From: Gammaproteobacteria bacterium
Lineage (GTDB): Bacteria; Pseudomonadota; Gammaproteobacteria; SZUA-229
Assembly: GCA_022340645.1 (NCBI GenBank)
Contig: JAJDNP010000147.1
Coordinates: 1-46,765, forward strand
Length of the DNA: 46,765 nt
Direction: 5' to 3'
In this document: positions 8,822-17,568 of the stretch, one piece after another
Layout of the letters: every line of letters begins with the position of its first letter
Position numbering within the stretch: position 1 is the first letter of the stretch
Made by a program: the position numbers and the translations under genes
Notes under the pieces: model-generated
Told to the model about the DNA's origin: nothing
Database searches by the model: none
Seen by the model: only the letters and a program-made list of their open reading frames with translations

Positions 8822-10228
8822 ATCACCTTGTTGCTGCTTGCCAACAACAACTGTCACCATCCTGTCAGGATGAATTCGACGTTTTAATGCCTCATTTATT
8901 TTTTGCACACCAACCGATTTTACATTCTCGATAAAGTGGTCAAGATAATCGATTGGTAAATTATAAAAGCCAATCACCGAAATATATTCGAGCAGCTTGC
9001 CGTTACTGTCAATTTTCAATGGAAAACTGCCCGTTATATTACTCAGGCTGTCCTCCAGCTCGTCTTCCTCGGGGCCGAATTCAACATATTTTTCCAGTTC
9101 CTGGTCAAGCAAAGACAGCGCCTGCTGCGCCTCTTCATTCCTGGTTTGCATGCCCATGGTAAAGGCGCCTGCCTGACGCATGGGATTAAAATAACTGTAT
9201 ACGCTGTAAGCCAGGCCGCGATCTTCGCGAATGACTTTAACCAGCCTGGAAGAAAATCCGCTGCCGCCAAACGGATGGTTGGCGACGTACAGGGTAAAAT
9301 AATCATCATCGCCACGCTTGATGCCGGGCTGCCCGACAAGAATATGTGTTTGCGTAGAAGGAAAATCGATGACAATTTTTTTCGCTTCGGTCAGCTCTTT
9401 CACCGGTGGCAAAGCAGCGGGCTTTTCGCCCGCCGGTAATTTGGATAGCAGTGATTTAACAATTTCTTCTGCCTGTGGGCGCTCAACATTGCCAACAACA
9501 GCAATAGTCGCATTTTTGGCGACATAATACTGCCTGTAAAATTGTCGAACATCTTGCGGCGTTATTTTCTCCAGGCTCTCCATGTTGCCTGCATCGGGGG
9601 AGGCGTAAGGATGATCGCCAAATACGGCTTTATTGAATGCGTCTGCGGCGATGGCCGCAGGCGATTGCTGCGCCGCCTTTACCGCAACCTTCATACTGTT
9701 AAGTTCACGCTCAAAAGCATCCTGCGGAAAATCAGGCTGTGTTAGCACCTGTTTAAGCATTTCAACGGCAGGAGTCAAGTAACGCGGCTCCGTCAGGCTG
9801 CGCACCCCCAGGATTGCCATGTCCTGGTCTGCATCGTTTTCAATTTGCGCACCGACTGACTCAAAGGCTTCTGCAATTTGCTGCGAAGTTTTACCCGCAG
9901 CACCTTCAGATAATAAACTGTTGGTCAGCACCGCCAGGCCGCTTAAACCGGCATCTCGCGCACTCCCCGCATCAAATACAATACGTATATCGAGCATCGG
10001 GATTTCTTTTGCCGGAACAAACAGTACTTTTGCGCCATTTTCGGTCTGCCAGGTCTGAATATCCGGCGTTGCATAAACAGCCGCAGCAAACAATGCCACA
10101 AATAGCAAACCGCTGATTTTTATCAGCATTGAGTTTAGAAACGACGGCATTGCCGGATTCGGCTGGCCTGCCAGGGCGGCTGCTGGCAAAAATATGTTCA
10201 TTCTCGGTCGCAGCGTATTATTGGCCAT
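8819..10228 (-). CDS. M16 family peptidase-like protein, non-catalytic partner
   Basis: 469 aa. The ATG at 10228 is set by a strong AGGAGG 5 bp upstream and overlaps the preceding peptidase gene by 11 bp. The N-terminus is long (about 33 residues) before a hydrophobic export signal (ISGLLFVALFAAAVYA). The M16 fold is recognisable, but the zinc motif HxxEH is absent: the equivalent position reads LSGLAVLTNSLLSEG. The R/Y substrate motif characteristic of the partner subunit is plausible near RLVKVIREDRGLAYSVYS. Such proteins pair with a catalytic M16 subunit, as in mitochondrial processing-peptidase alpha/beta; here the catalytic partner is the gene just upstream. The complex should be periplasmic. 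Confidence 0.85.
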   Translation of the reverse strand: MANNTLRPRMNIFLPAAALAGQPNPAMPSFLNSMLIKISGLLFVALFAAAVYATPDIQTWQTENGAKVLFVPAKEIPMLDIRIVFDAGSARDAGLSGLAVLTNSLLSEGAAGKTSQQIAEAFESVGAQIENDADQDMAILGVRSLTEPRYLTPAVEMLKQVLTQPDFPQDAFERELNSMKVAVKAAQQSPAAIAADAFNKAVFGDHPYASPDAGNMESLEKITPQDVRQFYRQYYVAKNATIAVVGNVERPQAEEIVKSLLSKLPAGEKPAALPPVKELTEAKKIVIDFPSTQTHILVGQPGIKRGDDDYFTLYVANHPFGGSGFSSRLVKVIREDRGLAYSVYSYFNPMRQAGAFTMGMQTRNEEAQQALSLLDQELEKYVEFGPEEDELEDSLSNITGSFPLKIDSNGKLLEYISVIGFYNLPIDYLDHFIENVKSVGVQKINEALKRRIHPDRMVTVVVGKQQQGD

Positions 10229-11663
10229 GTACGCCTCCTGTTGCTGGCATTTGCTTTACACTATCATCCGCAACATTTTCCCCGTTATCATTTTCAATGG
10301 GCAACGGGTCAAGCACCGCCACCGTGAGATTCTCATCGGTTAAATATTTTTTAGCTACCTGCTGTACCTGCTCGGCTGTCACTGCAAGAATTTTGTCGAC
10401 ATATTCATCCTTTATCTGCCAGGGCAGTCCGATTGTTTCCAGCATACCGACATTCATTGCCTGGTAAAAGGTTGAATCCTGCTGGTAAACCTCGCCGGCA
10501 ACCACCTGCGCTTTGACCCGGTCAAGCTCATCTTTATCGGGCGGCTGGTTTTTAAGCGTATTCACTTCTTCACGAAGCGCAAATTCCAGTACTTCGATCG
10601 CAACATCATCATTTGGAACAGCGGACAATACAAGCAGGGTCTCATGTTTTGCTGTCATACCGTAACTTGCACTGGCGCTGTTCGCAATCTCCTGTCCACG
10701 GACCAGGTTCCTGCTGAATCGTGCGCTATAACCGCCATCGAGTACGCCAGCCAGCACCTCCAGGGCATACCGTTCCCATTCATTCTCACCGCCAATGTCC
10801 TGAGCCTTCAGTATCGGCGCTTTATAACCCATTGCGATATAAGGAATTTTTGCCGGTACCTCAACCGTTACCCGCTGCGTACCGTATTGTTTCGCTTCCT
10901 GCCTGGGTTTTAATTCTGGTATTTTCGAGGTTGGCAGCTGGCCAAAATAGCGTTTTGCCAGACGGAATACCTCTTTTGCCTGCACGTCACCCGCGACCAC
11001 CAGCGTTGCATTATTTGGCGCGTACCAGGTGTTATACCATTCTCGTGCATCATCCACCGTTAGCGTATCCAGGTCTTCCATCCAGCCGATGATCGGCCTG
11101 CGATAGGGGCTGTTGGTGAAAGCAACGGAATTGAACCGCTCGTAGGTCAGCGCGGTGGGGACATCTTCTGTGCGTAAACGCCGCTCTTCTTTAACGACTT
11201 CAAGTTCCTTGAGAAATTCTTTTTCATCAAACACCAGGTTTCTCATGCGATCCGCTTCAAGCTCCAGGCACAACTCAAGCCTGTCATTGGCAATTTTCTG
11301 GTAATATGACGTATAGTCCTGCCCGGTAAAGGCATTTTCCTCGCCGCCGTTGGCTGCAATAATCTCAGAAAACTCACCTGCCGCATGCTCTTCCGTGCCT
11401 TTAAACATCATATGTTCCAGCACGTGAGATACGCCGCTAATACCGTCGTGCTCATAGCTTGAACCCACCTTGTACCATATTTGCGACACGGCCACCGGCG
11501 CACGATGATTTTCAATCACCAGCACCTTCATGCCATTGGATAAGGTATATGACTGAACTTCATCATTGCTTGATTCATTCACTGGCTGCTCCCTGTTGTA
11601 AAGCACAGTGCCCAGAATCACAGTCAAAACCACAAGCAACCCTACAATTGACTTCATGTTCAT
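10218..11663 (-). CDS. M16 family zinc metallopeptidase, catalytic
   Basis: 481 aa. An N-terminal hydrophobic segment (IVGLLVVLTVILGTVLY, residues 6-22) acts as signal or membrane anchor. The inverted zinc motif HVLEH supplies His80, Glu83 and His84, with a distal Glu in the ELCLELEADRM helix. Two M16 domains are visible, the second containing GQEIANSASASYG. It should degrade small peptides in the periplasm as a heterodimer with the non-catalytic protein encoded next (11-bp overlap). It is the first gene of a minus-strand run leading to rsmD. The physiological substrate cannot be inferred. Confidence 0.9.
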   Translation of the reverse strand: MNMKSIVGLLVVLTVILGTVLYNREQPVNESSNDEVQSYTLSNGMKVLVIENHRAPVAVSQIWYKVGSSYEHDGISGVSHVLEHMMFKGTEEHAAGEFSEIIAANGGEENAFTGQDYTSYYQKIANDRLELCLELEADRMRNLVFDEKEFLKELEVVKEERRLRTEDVPTALTYERFNSVAFTNSPYRRPIIGWMEDLDTLTVDDAREWYNTWYAPNNATLVVAGDVQAKEVFRLAKRYFGQLPTSKIPELKPRQEAKQYGTQRVTVEVPAKIPYIAMGYKAPILKAQDIGGENEWERYALEVLAGVLDGGYSARFSRNLVRGQEIANSASASYGMTAKHETLLVLSAVPNDDVAIEVLEFALREEVNTLKNQPPDKDELDRVKAQVVAGEVYQQDSTFYQAMNVGMLETIGLPWQIKDEYVDKILAVTAEQVQQVAKKYLTDENLTVAVLDPLPIENDNGENVADDSVKQMPATGGVHGQ

Positions 11664-11811
11664 AACATTTTTCTCTTAATCGCTATTTCCGCCTGGCATA
11701 TATCAGGGCCAGTTAACACTATTTGAAGACGTTGTTTGATATATATTTTCTTTAAACTATCCCGTCAAGTGATGATAGGATACCGCAATTACATTTACTC
11801 TACTAATCACC

Positions 11812-12801
11812 ATGTTTGGCTTCAAAAAACGCAAACTGAAAAACAGCACCGAAGCGGCCAGCGTCCCGCTTGAAACACCACAGCCATCAGAAAATGAGGC
11901 GGCTGATTTAAGCCGTTCTCTGGAAAAAACCAAACGCAGATTTTCCGATGGCCTGGCTGACTTTTTACTCGGCAAAAAGAGCATTGATGAAACCCTGCTT
12001 GACGAGCTGGAAACACGCCTGTTAAGCGCCGATGTCGGTGTAGATGCTACCACAACCATCATCGATGAATTGCAAGGCGGCATATCCCGCAAAGCCATTA
12101 ACGATGCAGACTCGCTGCATCTCAAGCTGGCCGAAATCATGAAAGCCATCCTGCTTCCCTGCGAACAGCCTTTAAAGACAGAGACAGCAAAACCTTTCGT
12201 GATACTCGTTGTTGGCATTAATGGCGCTGGCAAAACCACCAGCATAGGCAAACTTGCCAACCACTTTAAACAGCAGGGCAAAACTGTGCTGTTAGCCGCC
12301 GGTGACACGTTCCGAGCGGCGGCGGTTGAACAGCTGAAAACCTGGGGACAACGCACTAATGTACCGGTGATTGCCCAGGGGACAGGTGCCGACTCCGCAT
12401 CCGTAATCTTTGACGCGGTAGCGTCCGCAAGTTCAAAAAATATTGATATTGTTATCGCTGATACCGCCGGCCGTTTGCATACACAGGACAACCTGATGGA
12501 TGAACTGGCAAAAATCAAACGGGTACTGCGCAAACTGGACCCGGCTGCACCGCATGAAACCCTGATTGTCATGGATGCGGGTTTCGGACAGAATGCACTG
12601 CACCAGGTGCAGCAGTTTGATCAGAGCATTGGCCTGACGGGAATGGCGGTGACCAAACTGGACGGCACGGCTAAGGGCGGCATATTATTTTCCATCGCCA
12701 GGACCTTGAAACTGCCGGTGCGCTTTATAGGTGTCGGTGAAGGCATCAACGACCTGAGGCCGTTCAATGCCAGTGAGTTTGTGGATGCACTACTGGAGTA
12801 A
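11812..12801 (+). CDS. ftsY: Signal recognition particle receptor FtsY
   Basis: 329 aa, with a short N-terminal A domain and the full NG GTPase. Motifs: P-loop GINGAGKTT at residues 135-143, DTFRAAAVEQL, DTAGRLHTQDNLMDEL, TKLDGTAKGG and GVGEGINDLRPF. FtsY docks the ribosome-SRP complex to the inner membrane for co-translational insertion. One oddity: the conserved DA(S/T)TGQNA loop reads DAGFGQNA (residues 255-262), with Phe258 where Thr is usual. It heads the ftsY-ftsE-ftsX-rpoH cluster, diverging from the M16 genes. A repeat unit separates it from ftsE. Confidence 0.96.
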   Translation: MFGFKKRKLKNSTEAASVPLETPQPSENEAADLSRSLEKTKRRFSDGLADFLLGKKSIDETLLDELETRLLSADVGVDATTTIIDELQGGISRKAINDADSLHLKLAEIMKAILLPCEQPLKTETAKPFVILVVGINGAGKTTSIGKLANHFKQQGKTVLLAAGDTFRAAAVEQLKTWGQRTNVPVIAQGTGADSASVIFDAVASASSKNIDIVIADTAGRLHTQDNLMDELAKIKRVLRKLDPAAPHETLIVMDAGFGQNALHQVQQFDQSIGLTGMAVTKLDGTAKGGILFSIARTLKLPVRFIGVGEGINDLRPFNASEFVDALLE

Positions 12802-12803
12802 AA

Positions 12804-12895
12804 CAGTGGATAATGAACAGTTAATAGTGAACAGTGCAAAACCGCAGGCACTTGTCGCTATCCGTTCACTGTTCGCTTTTCACTATTCACTGCTC
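12804..12895. repeat. Imperfect inverted repeat of AGTGAACAGT/ACTGTTCACT heptamers
   Basis: The left half (12804-12837) contains GAACAGTTAATAGTGAACAG; the right half (12864-12895) contains GTTCACTGTTCGC and TTCACTATTCACTG. The halves are imperfect reverse complements. The unit fills the ftsY-ftsE gap and ends 2 bp before the ftsE ATG, which therefore lacks a visible Shine-Dalgarno sequence. Confidence 0.55.
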
Positions 12896-12897
12896 TT

Positions 12898-13590
12898 ATG
12901 ATTTATTTCGATAATGTTTACAAACGATACCCGCGGGGACATGAAGCTTTAAGCCAGATTAATTTACGCCTGGCCAGGGGGCAAATGGCCTTTCTCACCG
13001 GCCATTCGGGTGCCGGGAAAAGCACCTTGCTCAAATTAATCGCCATGATCGAACGCCCGACACGCGGCCAGATATTCCTCGACGGCGTTAACCTGAACAA
13101 TATCAGCAACCGGAAAATCCCTTATATCAGACGAAATATCGGTATTATCTTTCAAAACCACCACCTGCTATATGATCGCCCGGTATTTGATAATGTTGCC
13201 TTGCCGCTTATTATCCAGGGTTATCGGCACCAGGAAATACACAAGCGGGTACGTGCTGCACTCAACCAGGTGGGCTTGCTAGGCAAGGAAAACAATGACC
13301 CGATTACCCTGTCCGGTGGTGAACAGCAACGCGTTGGCATCGCCCGCGCAATCGTGCATAAACCCCTGTTACTGCTGGCTGATGAACCAACAGGCAACCT
13401 TGACCCTGAATTGTCTAAGGAGATTATGCAGCTGTTTGTACGCTTCAACCAGGTCGGCACCACGGTGCTGATTGCCAGCCACGACCTTGAATTAATCAAG
13501 CAGATAGGTTCTCCCGTGATTAGTCTGCAGGATGGAAAGGTTGCCTATAATGGTTTGCCTTTCACCGTAAATAGCGACCAGTATGCGTAA
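12898..13590 (+). CDS. ftsE: Cell division ATP-binding protein FtsE
   Basis: 230 aa ABC ATPase. Walker A is GHSGAGKS (residues 35-42); the signature is [14 protein letters not shown] and Walker B is [12 protein letters not shown]. The family-specific block [15 protein letters not shown] is present. FtsE drives FtsX, and together they activate septal peptidoglycan hydrolases at division. It overlaps ftsX by 8 bp, which implies translational coupling. The ATG at 12898 follows repeat sequence with no evident ribosome-binding site. Confidence 0.96.
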   Translation: MIYFDNVYKRYPRGHEALSQINLRLARGQMAFLTGHSGAGKSTLLKLIAMIERPTRGQIFLDGVNLNNISNRKIPYIRRNIGIIFQNHHLLYDRPVFDNVALPLIIQGYRHQEIHKRVRAALNQVGLLGKENNDPITLSGGEQQRVGIARAIVHKPLLLLADEPTGNLDPELSKEIMQLFVRFNQVGTTVLIASHDLELIKQIGSPVISLQDGKVAYNGLPFTVNSDQYA

Positions 13591-14527
13591 TAACCCTTAT
13601 AAAAAAAGCTGGTTTCGTTCATACATTGGTGATCACCTGCGCGTCAGTCTTGCCAGTTTAGGCCGACTCTATGGGCAACCGGCTGCAACAATAATGACCA
13701 CAGCGGTGATTGCTATCGCACTGACACTGCCAGTCGGTTTATTCATTACGCTGGATAATATCGGCAAACTGAGTAGTGGCTGGGATGGTTCTACACAAAT
13801 CTCGTTATTCCTGCACACTGAAGTGGATAACAACAAGGCTAAGCAATTAATGTCGCAGCTGAAAAAAAACAAGCTGATAAAAACGGTCGAATTAATCGAC
13901 AAGGAGCAGGGCCTGGAAGAATTCAAGAAGATTTCGGGTTTTGGTGAGGCCTTAAAATACCTTGACCATAACCCCCTGCCCATCGTTCTGGTGGTGCATC
14001 CTAACATCATGGAGAACCAGCCCGGCAGAACGACAAGCCTGGTTAATGAGCTGAAAAAAAACGACATGGTTGAACTGGCACAACTTGATGTGCAATGGGT
14101 AAAACGCCTGTATACAATCCTGGAAATTGCCAATAGAAGTATCTGGGTTATCAGCACCATGCTGGCGCTGGCGGTTCTACTCATCATCGGCAATACCATT
14201 CGGCTGGATATCCAGAACCGCCGCGAGGAAATCGAAGTGTCAAAACTCATCGGCGCGTCGAACGCATTTATACGCCGCCCATTTTTATATACCGGCTTAT
14301 GGTATGGCCTGATCGGCGGCATGCTGGCATGGAGTATCACACTGATTTCGCTGGTGTTAATGGAAAATCCCATCCATAAACTTGCCTTGCTGTACCACAG
14401 TCAGTTCCGCCTCTCCGGTCTTAACCTTGAAAACATGCTCATCTTGATCCTGATCAGCTGTCTGCTGGGTTTAACCGGCTCCTGGATTGCCGTCAGCCAG
14501 CACCTCAAGGAGATAGAACCAAGCTAG
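13583..14527 (+). CDS. ftsX: Cell division protein FtsX
   Basis: 314 aa. A cytoplasmic N-terminus is followed by a first helix (ATIMTTAVIAIALTLPVGLF, about residues 32-51), a periplasmic extracellular-loop domain (about 60-180), then three further helices near 190-212, 235-260 and 285-305. The conserved block NRREEIEVSKLIGASNAFIR lies between helices 2 and 3. It forms the membrane subunit of FtsEX, transmitting ATP hydrolysis to an amidase activator in the periplasm. It overlaps ftsE. Confidence 0.94.
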   Translation: MRNNPYKKSWFRSYIGDHLRVSLASLGRLYGQPAATIMTTAVIAIALTLPVGLFITLDNIGKLSSGWDGSTQISLFLHTEVDNNKAKQLMSQLKKNKLIKTVELIDKEQGLEEFKKISGFGEALKYLDHNPLPIVLVVHPNIMENQPGRTTSLVNELKKNDMVELAQLDVQWVKRLYTILEIANRSIWVISTMLALAVLLIIGNTIRLDIQNRREEIEVSKLIGASNAFIRRPFLYTGLWYGLIGGMLAWSITLISLVLMENPIHKLALLYHSQFRLSGLNLENMLILILISCLLGLTGSWIAVSQHLKEIEPS

Positions 14528-14586
14528 GGGTACTTGAAAATTAATCTAACTATCAATGCTTTAATCGTTATTAAAAAAGCTTTTTA

Positions 14587-14688
14587 ACCACAGAGGCACA
14601 GGGGACACAGAGAAACGCTTTTGATGGTTTGTTGCGCCGCGGGCGCAATTAACAAGCGAAAACTCTATGCCCTCTGTGCCTCTGTGGT
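14587..14688. repeat. ACCACAGAG-type palindromic element, copy 1
   Basis: 102 bp. The left arm from 14587 reads ACCACAGAGGCACAGGGG; the right arm 14670-14688 is its near-perfect reverse complement. An inner hairpin, TTGCGCC-GCG-GGCGCAA, lies in the middle. It sits in the ftsX-rpoH gap. The related element at 15672-15765 lies after rpoH. It probably folds as a long cruciform or RNA hairpin. Confidence 0.7.
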
Positions 14689-14710
14689 GATATCGCTGTT
14701 ATAAATTCAC

Positions 14711-14738
14711 TTGCATTTCAATGAACTTTCCTCATAAT
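14711..14738 (+). promoter_or_regulatory. Sigma70-type promoter of rpoH
   Basis: The -35 is TTGCAT (14711-14716), followed by a 16-bp spacer and a -10 of CATAAT (14733-14738). The last base of the -10 is the first base of the CIRCE operator, so the transcript should start inside CIRCE. Inferred from motif match only. Confidence 0.55.
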
Positions 14739-14764
14739 TAGCACTCATATTTCAGGAGTGCTAA
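14738..14764 (+). promoter_or_regulatory. CIRCE operator (HrcA binding site), perfect match
   Basis: TTAGCACTC (14738-14746), a 9-bp spacer (14747-14755) and GAGTGCTAA (14756-14764). This is exactly the CIRCE consensus that HrcA binds. Its position, starting at the -10 and covering the likely transcription start, is the classical repressor position. The downstream gene is rpoH rather than groESL or dnaK. hrcA is not in this window. Confidence 0.9.
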
Positions 14765-14789
14765 AATACCACCCATGAGAGAAAAAACT

Positions 14790-15653
14790 ATGACAACTGC
14801 TTTAGTTCCCGCTATTCAGAACGCGCCTTTAAGCGCAGGCAACCTGGAAGCATATATTCGGCAAATTCACGGTATTCCTGTTTTATCTGCCGAGGAAGAA
14901 CGCGAACTTGCTCTGCGACTGGAAAAGCAAAATGATCTTGCAGCAGCGCAGAAACTGATTATGGCCAACTTACGCTTCGTGGTAAAAATAGCGCGTGGTT
15001 ATACGGGTTATGGTTTACCGCTGAGCGACCTGATCCAGGAAGGCAACATCGGCCTGATGAAAGCCGTTAAACGCTTCTCGGTCAGTCACGAAGTACGCCT
15101 GATCTCCTATGCGGTGCACTGGATAAAATCCGAGATACATGAATTTGTTTTACGCAACTGGCGTATCGTAAAAGTGGCGACAACCAAACCGCAGCGTAAG
15201 CTGTTCTTCAAATTGCGCAGCTCAAAGAATCGACTGGGCTGGTTTAGTCCACAGGAAGTAAATGAAGTCGCCGAAACACTGGGCGTAAAACCGGAAACCG
15301 TGCTGGAAATGGAAGCTCGTTTAAACGGCAATGATGTTACCTTTGATCCGCCGGCAAACGATGATGATGAGCACCACTTCTCGCCGGCAGCTTACCTAAG
15401 CGATCAGAGTGCTGACCCGTCACACCTGCTGGAATATGATGATAGCCGCACGCAGGAACTGGGCCTGATGGCCGACTCATTAAAAACACTGGATGAGCGC
15501 AGCCAGGAAATCATCAAACGCCGCTGGTTAAATGAGGACGAAGACAAAGCCACACTGCATGAACTGGCTGATGAATACCAGGTCTCTGCGGAACGCATTC
15601 GTCAAATCGAGAAGAACGCGCTGAACAAAATGCGCGTGGCGCTTGAAGCTTAA
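14790..15653 (+). CDS. rpoH: RNA polymerase heat-shock sigma factor RpoH (sigma32)
   Basis: 287 aa from the ATG at 14790, which has GAGAG about 8 bp upstream and gives the family-like N-terminus MTTALVPAIQ. An in-frame ATG at 14775 would add 5 residues and is poorly spaced from the GGAG in CIRCE. Region 2 is LRFVVKIARGYTGYGLP through SYAVHWIKSEIHE; the RpoH box is QRKLFFKLR; region 4.2 is ISAERIRQIE-like QVSAERIRQIEKNALNKMR. It directs polymerase to heat-shock promoters. It follows ftsX as in many gammaproteobacteria, but has its own CIRCE-controlled promoter and is bracketed by two ACCACAGAG elements. Confidence 0.96.
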   Translation: MTTALVPAIQNAPLSAGNLEAYIRQIHGIPVLSAEEERELALRLEKQNDLAAAQKLIMANLRFVVKIARGYTGYGLPLSDLIQEGNIGLMKAVKRFSVSHEVRLISYAVHWIKSEIHEFVLRNWRIVKVATTKPQRKLFFKLRSSKNRLGWFSPQEVNEVAETLGVKPETVLEMEARLNGNDVTFDPPANDDDEHHFSPAAYLSDQSADPSHLLEYDDSRTQELGLMADSLKTLDERSQEIIKRRWLNEDEDKATLHELADEYQVSAERIRQIEKNALNKMRVALEA

Positions 15654-15671
15654 AACCAAAAAGCTATTTTC

Positions 15672-15765
15672 ACCACAGAGACGCAGAGTTTTAATTATTT
15701 GGTTACGCCTGCGGCGTAACCAATAAAATAAGTTTTTTACTCTGTAGCCTCTGCGCCTCTGCGGT
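15672..15765. repeat. ACCACAGAG-type palindromic element, copy 2
   Basis: 94 bp. The left arm is ACCACAGAGACGCAGAG (15672-15688); the right arm ends CCTCTGCGCCTCTGCGGT (15748-15765). The perfect inner hairpin is GGTTACGCC-TGC-GGCGTAACC. It lies between the converging ends of rpoH and the TrpB2 gene, and could terminate both. The arms match copy 1 while the inner hairpin sequence differs. Confidence 0.7.
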
Positions 15766-15832
15766 TAATAATCCTTTAAACAAACAACCTTTCCATATCA
15801 TCCAGATATTTTTTCTATGATGGCTGCCCGTG

Positions 15833-17191
15833 TCAGGCGCCGGCAATCTTCGGAATGTTCTGCATCGAGCGCGCGATTGCTTCTTCCGGGTAATCGTAAT
15901 CCTCAAGCTCACCGCTGAAATAGCGGTCATACGACGCCATATCAAAATGGCCGTGTCCCGACAGGTTGAACAGCAGCGTCTTCGCCTCACCGCTTTGCTT
16001 GCAGCGCAGCGCCTCGTCGATACAGGCGCGGATCGCGTGATTGGACTCCGGCGCAGGAATGATGCCCTCCGACCTGGCAAAAATGACGCCGGCCTCGAAG
16101 GTCACAATCTGCGGTACCGCCACCGCTTCGATAAGCCCTTCGTTATACAGCTGCGACACCAGCACCGAATCACCGTGATAACGCAGGCCACCGGCATGGA
16201 TGCCGGGCGGGATAAAATCATGACCCAGGGTGTACATCTTCATTAACGGCGTCAGGCCTGCGGTGTCACCGAAATCATAGGCATACTGGCCACGGGTCAG
16301 GGTCGGGCATGAACTGGGCTCGACAGCGACCAGCCGCACTTGCTTGCCTGCCGCCTTGTCGGCAAAGAACGGGAAGGCGATGCCGCCGAAGTTGGAACCG
16401 CCACCGCAGGGCGCAAACACCATGTCCGGATAGTCGCCGACTTTTTCCAGCTGTTTCTTCGCTTCCTGGCCGATCACGGTCTGGTGCAACAGCACATGGT
16501 TGAGCACCGAACCCAGGGAATAATTGGTATCATCGCGTGATGCTGCTTCCTCGACCGCCTCGGAGATAGCAATACCCAGCGAGCCGGCTGATGCCGCATC
16601 TTCGGCCAGGATCTTGCGGCCGGCATTGGTCAGGTTGGTAGGGCTGGCCAGCACTTCCGCCCCCCAGGTCTGCATCATGGATCGGCGGAACGGCTTCTGC
16701 TCATAGCTCACTTTCACCATGTAGACACGCACCTCGATGCCGAACATCTGCCCGGCCAGCGCCAGTGCTGAACCCCACTGGCCGGCGCCGGTCTCGGTGG
16801 TCAGCCGTTTGATACCCACCTGCTGGTTGTAATAGGCCTGCGCTACCGCGGTATTTGGCTTGTGTGAACCGGCCGGACTGACGCCTTCATACTTGTAATA
16901 TATCTTTGCCGGTGTGCCAAGCGCGCGTTCCAGGGCGCGTGCGCGAAACAGCGGGCTGGGCCGCCACATGCGATAGATGTCACGCACCGCTTCGGGGATA
17001 TCTATCCAGCGCTCCGCCGACACTTCCTGTTCGATGATCGGCATGGGGAAGATGGCAGTCAGCGCCTCCGGACCGATGGGCTTACCGTCCGGACCCAGTG
17101 GCGGCGCCGGCGGATTGGGCATGTCGGCGACGATGTTGTACCACTGGGTGGGAATATCGCTCTCATCGAGCAGGATTTTAAGTTGTGACAT
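15833..17191 (-). CDS. trpB: Tryptophan synthase beta chain, TrpB2 type
   Basis: 452 aa, longer than TrpB1 (about 400), with the N-terminal block typical of TrpB2 ([31 protein letters not shown]). The PLP lysine is Lys111 in AGSHKPNTA; the phosphate loop is CGGGSNFGG. The enzyme joins indole and serine to give tryptophan. No trpA is adjacent, consistent with TrpB2 acting as an indole salvage enzyme or independently of TrpA. A GGAG ribosome-binding site precedes the ATG. The gene reads as more GC-rich than its neighbours, hinting at a different origin, but I have not computed this. It stands alone between rpoH and tRNA-Ser. Confidence 0.92.
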   Translation of the reverse strand: MSQLKILLDESDIPTQWYNIVADMPNPPAPPLGPDGKPIGPEALTAIFPMPIIEQEVSAERWIDIPEAVRDIYRMWRPSPLFRARALERALGTPAKIYYKYEGVSPAGSHKPNTAVAQAYYNQQVGIKRLTTETGAGQWGSALALAGQMFGIEVRVYMVKVSYEQKPFRRSMMQTWGAEVLASPTNLTNAGRKILAEDAASAGSLGIAISEAVEEAASRDDTNYSLGSVLNHVLLHQTVIGQEAKKQLEKVGDYPDMVFAPCGGGSNFGGIAFPFFADKAAGKQVRLVAVEPSSCPTLTRGQYAYDFGDTAGLTPLMKMYTLGHDFIPPGIHAGGLRYHGDSVLVSQLYNEGLIEAVAVPQIVTFEAGVIFARSEGIIPAPESNHAIRACIDEALRCKQSGEAKTLLFNLSGHGHFDMASYDRYFSGELEDYDYPEEAIARSMQNIPKIAGA

Positions 17192-17387
17192 GTTTGCTCT
17201 CCTTCGGGGCCGACACCGCTGCCAGCATGCTCTGCTGGCGCTGAAAATTCAGCAAGTTTAAACACCCGCTCTTACCCGAGTCAAAGCAATATTTAACTTA
17301 CGCTGATTTACGATGAGAAATTCACTACTCTGTCTGAGCACACTAGCGGCTGTCATTCACAACTACTGCAGTCAAGGCCGATTCGCG

Positions 17388-17393
17388 TATAAT
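17388..17393 (+). promoter_or_regulatory. -10 element of the tRNA-Ser promoter
   Basis: A perfect TATAAT followed by a GC-rich discriminator (GGCGCAC), as is usual for stringently controlled stable RNA genes. It lies 15 bp before the tRNA 5' end. The -35 (ACTGCA near 17365) is poor. Confidence 0.5.
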
Positions 17394-17407
17394 GGCGCAC
17401 TTCAAAT

Positions 17408-17496
17408 GGAGAGATGCCGGAGTGGCCGAACGGGCTTGACTCGAAATCAAGTGTACCCTCTGGGTACCGTGGGTTCAAATCCCACTCTCTCCGCCA
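17408..17496 (+). tRNA. tRNA-Ser (anticodon CGA)
   Basis: The 7-bp acceptor stem pairs GGAGAGA (17408-17414) with TCTCTCC (17486-17492), followed by the discriminator G and an encoded CCA. The anticodon stem is CTTGA/TCAAG around loop CTCGAAA, with CGA reading UCG serine codons. A long variable arm (GTACCCTCTGGGTACC) and GGTTCAAATCC T-arm confirm a class II serine tRNA. Confidence 0.97.
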
Positions 17497-17568
17497 TTTA
17501 GCTCTGCCTAACTGTAAACTAACGAAACTTACTGCCTCATTTATTCATTAACACCATATTTACCTGTA

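Noticed and set aside
11757-12572. 271-aa minus-strand ORF opposite ftsY
   Set aside because: It is antisense to a certain gene, rich in Ser/Leu/Ala/Val from reversed codons and has no recognisable motif.
13669-14373. 234-aa minus-strand ORF opposite ftsX
   Set aside because: Antisense to ftsX, with no ribosome-binding site or family motif.
17408-17500. tRNA-Ser as an integration site for a mobile island
   Set aside because: I found no second copy of the tRNA 3' end, no integrase and no mobile genes downstream in the window.
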